Of a DNA stretch of 35,470 nucleotides, positions 32,282 through 35,470 are shown piece after piece. Source of the DNA: Paenibacillus nanensis. Lineage in GTDB: Bacteria > Bacillota > Bacilli > Paenibacillales > Paenibacillaceae. Where the stretch lies: contig NZ_QXQA01000028.1 in the NCBI RefSeq assembly GCF_003583765.1, positions 1-35,470 on the forward strand, given 5' to 3'. Every line of letters begins with the position of its first letter. Positions within the stretch are counted from its first letter, which is position 1. The notes beneath the pieces are model-generated. The model was not told the DNA's origin. It saw only the letters and a program-made list of their open reading frames with translations, and did not search any database. Position numbers and translations under genes: made by a program.

Positions 32282-33159
32282 ATCAAACACGGCAGGAGAC
32301 GATTTACCTTGCCATTCAGGCACTTCAAAAGGACGCGTCAGCTAGCGTTCAACTTCTATGCGAAATTGCAGGAATTGCACGCTCAAGCTATTACAAATGG
32401 CTAAATCGCAAGCCCAGTCCTCGTGAGCAGGAGAATGAGCAGTTGATCCAGGTGATGATGACCATCTATGAGAAAGTGGAGCGCACCTTTGGGTACCGTC
32501 AATTAACTCTGCATATGCGCAGACAAACCGAAAAGATCATTAACCACAAACGCGTAAAGCGGCTAATGAAGGTCATGGGGATTCAGTCCGTTATTCGGAG
32601 GAAGAGGAAAAAGTATGCCAACAGCACGCCACAACAGGTCGCGGAGAACGTCCTAAACCGCAACTTCCATGCGGATGCGCCGAATGAAAAGTGGCTCACC
32701 GATGTAACGGAATTTAAGTATGGCAACGGCCAGAAAGCGTATTTAAGCGCTATTCTCGATCTCCATGATAAATCCATCGTCTCCTATGTTTTAGGGCGTT
32801 CCAATAACAATCCACTTGTATTCCAGACGTTGAAACTCGCTTTGCAAGCAGCTCCAGAAAGCAGCCCTATGCTTCATAGCGATAGAGGCTACCAATATAC
32901 TTCACTTGGCTTTAAAAAGCTTCTGGATGGCAACAAAATGGTTCAGAGTATGTCCCGAGTTGGGCGATGCATCGATAACGGTCCAATGGAATCCTTCTGG
33001 GGGACCTTAAAATGTGAGAAGTATTATTTGCACAAGTACCATACTTTTGAAGAGCTTAATAATGACATTGAGGCCTACATTCACTTTTACAATTACGAAC
33101 GGTTGCAAGCAAAATTAAACGGCCGTAGTCCGGTGGAATTTAGGACCAAGGCCGTTTAA
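32251..33159 (+). CDS. IS3-family transposase OrfB (catalytic part of OrfAB)
   Basis: Read by -1 frameshift from orfA, giving a fused protein of about 518 residues (216 from orfA and 302 from orfB). The rve integrase core is complete: Asp in WLTDVTEFKYG, Asp in MLHSDRGYQYTS and Glu in DNGPMESFWGTLKCEKYY. The second Asp and the Glu are separated by 35 residues, the D(35)E spacing of IS3, and the two Asp by 59. The first ATG in frame is only at 32443, after the HTH_21-like start (VQLLCEIAGIARSSYYKWL), so independent initiation would lose that part. Confidence 0.92.
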   Translation, partial: VRGTRKKATLNQTRQETIYLAIQALQKDASASVQLLCEIAGIARSSYYKWLNRKPSPREQENEQLIQVMMTIYEKVERTFGYRQLTLHMRRQTEKIINHKRVKRLMKVMGIQSVIRRKRKKYANSTPQQVAENVLNRNFHADAPNEKWLTDVTEFKYGNGQKAYLSAILDLHDKSIVSYVLGRSNNNPLVFQTLKLALQAAPESSPMLHSDRGYQYTSLGFKKLLDGNKMVQSMSRVGRCIDNGPMESFWGTLKCEKYYLHKYHTFEELNNDIEAYIHFYNYERLQAKLNGRSPVEFRTKAV

Positions 33160-33203
33160 TGACTTCGTTTATTTTCACTGTCTACTTGACGGGGTGCAGT
33201 TCA

Positions 33204-33206
33204 GTC
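33204..33206 (+). repeat. Target-site duplication, right copy (GTC)
   Basis: Matches GTC at 31535-31537 on the other side of the IS element. Confidence 0.75.
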
Positions 33207-33226
33207 TTAGATTGCCGCTGTTGTCG

Positions 33227-33250
33227 TTCAACTAACGTCTCCCGGTAGTT
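33227..33250 (+). repeat. Repeat TTCAACTAAC-N6-CGGTAGTT, copy 1
   Basis: The same two blocks with the same 6-base gap occur on the minus strand at 35093-35116. Each copy has AACTA/TAGTT as a small dyad. The pair flanks the FGGY kinase gene in inverted orientation. It is possibly the end of an older mobile element or a conserved structured element. Confidence 0.7.
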
Positions 33251-33251
33251 T

Positions 33252-33274
33252 AATGAGTTATGGCACAACTCATT
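33252..33274 (-). terminator. Hairpin after the FGGY kinase gene
   Basis: 8-bp perfect stem AATGAGTT / AACTCATT with a 7-base loop, starting 11 bases after the stop. No T run follows on the minus strand, so terminator activity is uncertain. Confidence 0.4.
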
Positions 33275-33285
33275 TCTCATGCTCC

Positions 33286-34899
33286 TCATTTCTTCCAATT
33301 TTCCGCAAAATGATCTACCGCTGCTTGCTCAATTGCCAGCCCTTTTGTGTAACGCTCCATAAACAAGGCAAAGCCATTCACATCTGCGCTGTCAGGATAA
33401 ACCTCTTGTCCTTCTGCATCTTTGAACACTTTAGTGGTAATGTAATCAGCCAAGCCCTCGTGCTGCTCCTTATTAACCATATAGGATGCCAAAATCGCCA
33501 TCCCCCACGCGCCGCCCTCTCCAGCCGTAGACATGACCGAAACAGGGATATTCAGTGCTGCGGCACACATTTTTTGACCGACTAGCGGCGTTTTGAACAA
33601 TCCGCCATGCGCCAAAATACGGTCAAATGTTACATTTTCCTTTTGTGTCAAAATATCGAACCCGAGCCTTAATGCAGCAAACGCGGTAAACAGATGTACT
33701 CTCATAAAGTTAGCTAGATTGAAGCGGCTTTCTGGAGAACGAACGAACAGCGGACGTCCTTTTGCAAACCCGGTAATGTTCTCGCCTGAATAGTAACCGT
33801 AACTCAGCAAGCCGCCGCCATCTGCGTCTGCTTCCAGCGCTTTGTTGAACAGAACGCTGAATAACTGGTTCATATCGGGTTTCAGTCCCATTGCTTCATA
33901 AAATTCACGGAACAAGCCGAGCCATGCATTAATATCGCTGGAGCAGTTGTTAGCAAGAACCATGGCGACAGGGCTGCCATCAGGTGTAGTCACGATATCA
34001 ATCTCAGGGTACACCTTGGATAAATCTTTCTCCAGAACAAACATTGCAAAAATCGACGTACCTACGGAAATGTTGCCGGTACGCTTTTTGACGCTATTCG
34101 TAGCAACCATGCCTGTTCCTGCATCGCCTTCTGGAGGACATAGCGGAATTCCTGCTTGCAGGTTGCCTGATGGATCTAACAGTCGAGCACCAGCTTCATT
34201 GAGATATCCAGCATGTTCACCTGCCGTATAAACTTTGGGTAAAATATCTTTAAGATTCCACGGGTAGCCTTTATCGGCAACTAAATCGTCAAACTTCTTC
34301 ACCATATCTTCATTATATTCCTCTGCAGATTCATCGATTGGGAACATACCAGAGGCATCCCCTATACCAAGAGCTTTGTTGCCAGTCAACAGCCAATGAA
34401 TGTAACCCGATAAAGTCGTAATATAATTTATGTTAGTAACATGCTCTTCATCGTTCAAAATCGCTTGATATAAATGTGCGATGCTCCAGCGTTGAGGAAT
34501 TTTGAATTGGAATTTCTCGGTTAGCTCCGTTGCAGCTGTACCCGTTGTGGCATTGCGCCATGTACGGAACGGAACCAATAACTCCCCTGCTTGATCAAGT
34601 GCAATATAGCCCTGCATCATGGCAGAACATCCGATTGATCCGATTTTTTGTAGTGTTACGCCATAATTATTCTCAACATCTTGCTTTAACTGGTGATAGG
34701 CTTCTTGTAAACCCTTAATCATTTCATTAAGAGGATAGGTCCAATAACCGTCGATCAATTGATTTTCCCACTCATAGCTGCTGGAACAGATTGTTTCAAA
34801 ATTGTAATCAATCAGTACAGCCTTAATTCGTGTGGATCCAAATTCGATGCCAAGCGAGGTTTCTCCCCGAACTATCGCTTGTTTAATATTTTGATCCAT
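33286..34899 (-). CDS. FGGY-family carbohydrate kinase (probable pentulose kinase)
   Basis: Predicted to phosphorylate a ketose, ribulose or xylulose being most likely. The 537-residue product has the ASKHA start SLGIEFGSTRIKAVLIDYNF, IGCSAMMQGYIALD, the second-domain phosphate loop GNISVGTSIFAMFVL, and ILAHGGLFKTPLVGQKMCAA with AGEGGAWGMAILA near the adenosine site. This subtype is often annotated as a ribulokinase-like ATPase near araA and araD; neither lies in the window. The frame is open to 35019, but ATG 34899 (MDQNIKQAIVRGE) follows AGAGGAG. A XylR-like palindrome upstream suggests pentose induction. Codon use looks more AT-rich than the core genes. Confidence 0.85.
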   Translation of the reverse strand: MDQNIKQAIVRGETSLGIEFGSTRIKAVLIDYNFETICSSSYEWENQLIDGYWTYPLNEMIKGLQEAYHQLKQDVENNYGVTLQKIGSIGCSAMMQGYIALDQAGELLVPFRTWRNATTGTAATELTEKFQFKIPQRWSIAHLYQAILNDEEHVTNINYITTLSGYIHWLLTGNKALGIGDASGMFPIDESAEEYNEDMVKKFDDLVADKGYPWNLKDILPKVYTAGEHAGYLNEAGARLLDPSGNLQAGIPLCPPEGDAGTGMVATNSVKKRTGNISVGTSIFAMFVLEKDLSKVYPEIDIVTTPDGSPVAMVLANNCSSDINAWLGLFREFYEAMGLKPDMNQLFSVLFNKALEADADGGGLLSYGYYSGENITGFAKGRPLFVRSPESRFNLANFMRVHLFTAFAALRLGFDILTQKENVTFDRILAHGGLFKTPLVGQKMCAAALNIPVSVMSTAGEGGAWGMAILASYMVNKEQHEGLADYITTKVFKDAEGQEVYPDSADVNGFALFMERYTKGLAIEQAAVDHFAENWKK

Positions 34900-34982
34900 G
34901 ATGGCATTGCTCCTCTCTGAATTGAAATTGAACCGAATATAGCATAAGGATTCTCGTGTTGTGATGATGAGTGTTTGCCAAA

Positions 34983-35027
34983 AGAATAGCACTTTTAACT
35001 TAGTTTGTATATTAAACAAACTAAGTT
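34983..35027 (-). promoter_or_regulatory. FGGY kinase promoter with XylR-like operator
   Basis: Perfect inverted repeat with 12-base arms AACTTAGTTTGT / ACAAACTAAGTT and a 7-base centre (34997-35027). Its core TTAGTTTGT-N7-ACAAACTAA spans 25 bases, the same half-sites and length as known Bacillus XylR operators. On the minus strand TATACA (35006-35011) and extended TG-C-TATTCT (34983-34988) form a promoter with a 17-base spacer whose -35 lies in the operator. A leader of about 75 bases follows. Elsewhere in the 34900-35282 gap are a terminator-like hairpin, repeat copy 2 and a short ORF remnant. Confidence 0.7.
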
Positions 35028-35045
35028 TTTTCGAGTGTAGAAATG

Positions 35046-35081
35046 AAAAAGGAGCAGCTGCCGCAATATCAAACTGCTTCC
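35046..35081 (-). terminator. Terminator-like hairpin
   Basis: On the minus strand GGA-A-GCAG pairs with CTGCTCC (one bulged base, 16-base loop) and is followed by TTTTT. It would end transcripts coming from the second IS or the remnant and insulate the FGGY promoter. Confidence 0.5.
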
Positions 35082-35092
35082 GGCTGGCTCTG

Positions 35093-35116
35093 AACTACCG
35101 TTCCCAGTTAGTTGAA
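35093..35116 (-). repeat. Repeat TTCAACTAAC-N6-CGGTAGTT, copy 2
   Basis: Inverted copy of 33227-33250: the 18 bases of the two outer blocks are identical and the 6-base centre differs. Confidence 0.7.
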
Positions 35117-35147
35117 TCGCTGTCTTTTCAATGAAACGGTGATGTCC

Positions 35148-35242
35148 TCACGTAAATACAAGTATTGATCGGTCATCATTCAATCGTGTAATACCACAAT
35201 TTTCAAGGGCTTCAAACTCCATAATTCTTTCTTCTATTGTCC
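35148..35242 (-). pseudogene. Possible C-terminal ORF remnant cut by the second IS
   Basis: A minus-strand frame open from the IS junction to TGA at 35148-35150 reads TIEERIMEFEALENCGITRL followed by NDDRSILVFT. It looks like the end of a protein and has no convincing start of its own. No family recognised. It could be chance, since the frame is only about 30 codons. Confidence 0.3.
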
Positions 35243-35470
35243 TGGACCTCTGTCAAGAAAGTGGACAGTAAAATAAGAGAATCTAGGATGCTGTACGATC
35301 AAAAAACTGTGCACTAAACTGCGCTGGCGACAAGTATCCCAGCGAACTGTGAATTCGTTTGCGGTTGTAGAAAAGTTCAATGTACTCGAAAATCGCCTGC
35401 TTGGCTTGTTCCTTTGTCCGGAATTTTGTGCAATAGATCAGCTCTTTTTTCAGTACGCTGTGAAAAGATT
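35243..35470 (-). mobile_element. Right end of a second IS3-family element (runs off the window)
   Basis: Starts at TGGACCTCTGTCAAG; read on the minus strand the element ends with TTGACAGAGGTCCA, a CA end with an outward TTGACA typical of IS3-family right ends. It differs in sequence from the complete IS at 31538. The other end and any target duplication lie beyond the window. Confidence 0.75.
35283..35470 (-). CDS. IS3-family transposase OrfB, C-terminal part (partial)
   Basis: The last 61 residues are visible: SFHSVLKKELIYCTKF, then QAKQAIFEYIELFYNRKRIH and SSLGYLSPAQFSAQFF. This is the usual IS3 OrfB ending, just after where the catalytic Glu is expected. The gene continues past the right edge. 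It is not a copy of the OrfB at 32251 (that one ends SPVEFRTKAV). Confidence 0.9.
   Translation of the reverse strand, partial: SFHSVLKKELIYCTKFRTKEQAKQAIFEYIELFYNRKRIHSSLGYLSPAQFSAQFFDRTAS

Larger units (their letters stand above)
31538..33203 (+). mobile_element. Complete IS3-family (IS150-like) insertion sequence
   Basis: A 1,666-base element bounded by imperfect 26-bp inverted repeats: left TGATATGCTCCCC then GTAGACAG, right (complement) TGAACTGCACCCC then GTAGACAG, with 18 of 26 positions equal. Ends are TG...CA, and a 3-bp duplication GTC flanks it. It carries orfA and orfB in the -1 relation with an A6G slippery site, and the DDE triad is intact, so the element looks active or recently so. 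The name within ISfinder cannot be decided here. Confidence 0.92.
31506..33220 (+). repeat. Dyad split by the IS3 element
   Basis: Joining the two flanks and removing one GTC restores a hairpin: CAGCGGCA (31506-31513) and AAGACCT (31518-31524) on the left pair with AGGTC-TT (31533-31537 plus 33207-33208) and TGCCGCTG (33213-33220) on the right. The IS therefore inserted in the inner stem. The original hairpin resembles a terminator or the end of an older repeat. Confidence 0.75.

Noticed and set aside
32443..33159. OrfB starting independently at ATG 32443
   Set aside because: The frame is open and conserved well upstream, to the A6G slippery site, including the N-terminal helix-turn-helix of OrfB; frameshift fusion is far more likely.

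Overview
The window looks like chromosomal DNA of a spore-forming Firmicute, most probably Paenibacillus or a close relative. This is inferred from gene content and order, not from a database match. The supporting signs are the Bacillus-like string pyk-accA-accD-dnaE-ytrH-ytrI-ytpI-ytoI, sporulation genes (ytrH, ytrI, a YheC/YheD battery), strong AGGAGG ribosome binding sites, moderately high GC, and a ppx/ppk pair that B. subtilis lacks.

Layout. (1) 1-2,900: icd and citZ of the TCA cycle on the minus strand, with a candidate CcpC box upstream of citZ. (2) 2,900-6,740: ppx (+) and ppk1 (-) converge with a 4-base overlap. ppk1 has a candidate four-repeat PhoP box, and its leader carries a cluster of four covarying palindromes. 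(3) 6,735-16,180: a minus-strand housekeeping block with fxsA, a thioesterase, pyk, accA/accD, a 63-residue protein, a PgpA-like phosphatase and dnaE. (4) 16,240-20,340: ytrH-ytrI behind a candidate sigma-E promoter, then ytpI, ytoI, two unknown genes and an Xre regulator whose promoter is overlapped by a palindrome. (5) 20,594-27,323: five paralogous YheC/YheD ATP-grasp proteins and one GNAT acetyltransferase, packed as one plus-strand operon. This is the most distinctive locus in the window. It ends in a 19-bp perfect hairpin whose loop is the last stop codon. (6) 27,341-31,415: a HAD phosphatase, psd, an AraC regulator and a class I/II aminotransferase. (7) 31,538-35,470: accessory DNA. An intact IS3-family (IS150-like) element with a 3-bp target duplication is followed by an FGGY sugar kinase behind a XylR-like operator, repeat copies in inverted orientation, and the end of a second IS3-family element that runs off the window.

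How the parts relate. Blocks 1-3 link carbon flow (pyruvate kinase, acetyl-CoA carboxylase, citrate synthase, isocitrate dehydrogenase), phosphate storage (ppk/ppx) and lipid synthesis (acc, PgpA-like, psd). Blocks 4-5 point to sporulation. Block 7 seems recently rearranged. The IS inserted into, and split, an older hairpin that can be rebuilt by removing the IS and one copy of GTC.

All domain, promoter and operator calls were made by eye; no searches were run.
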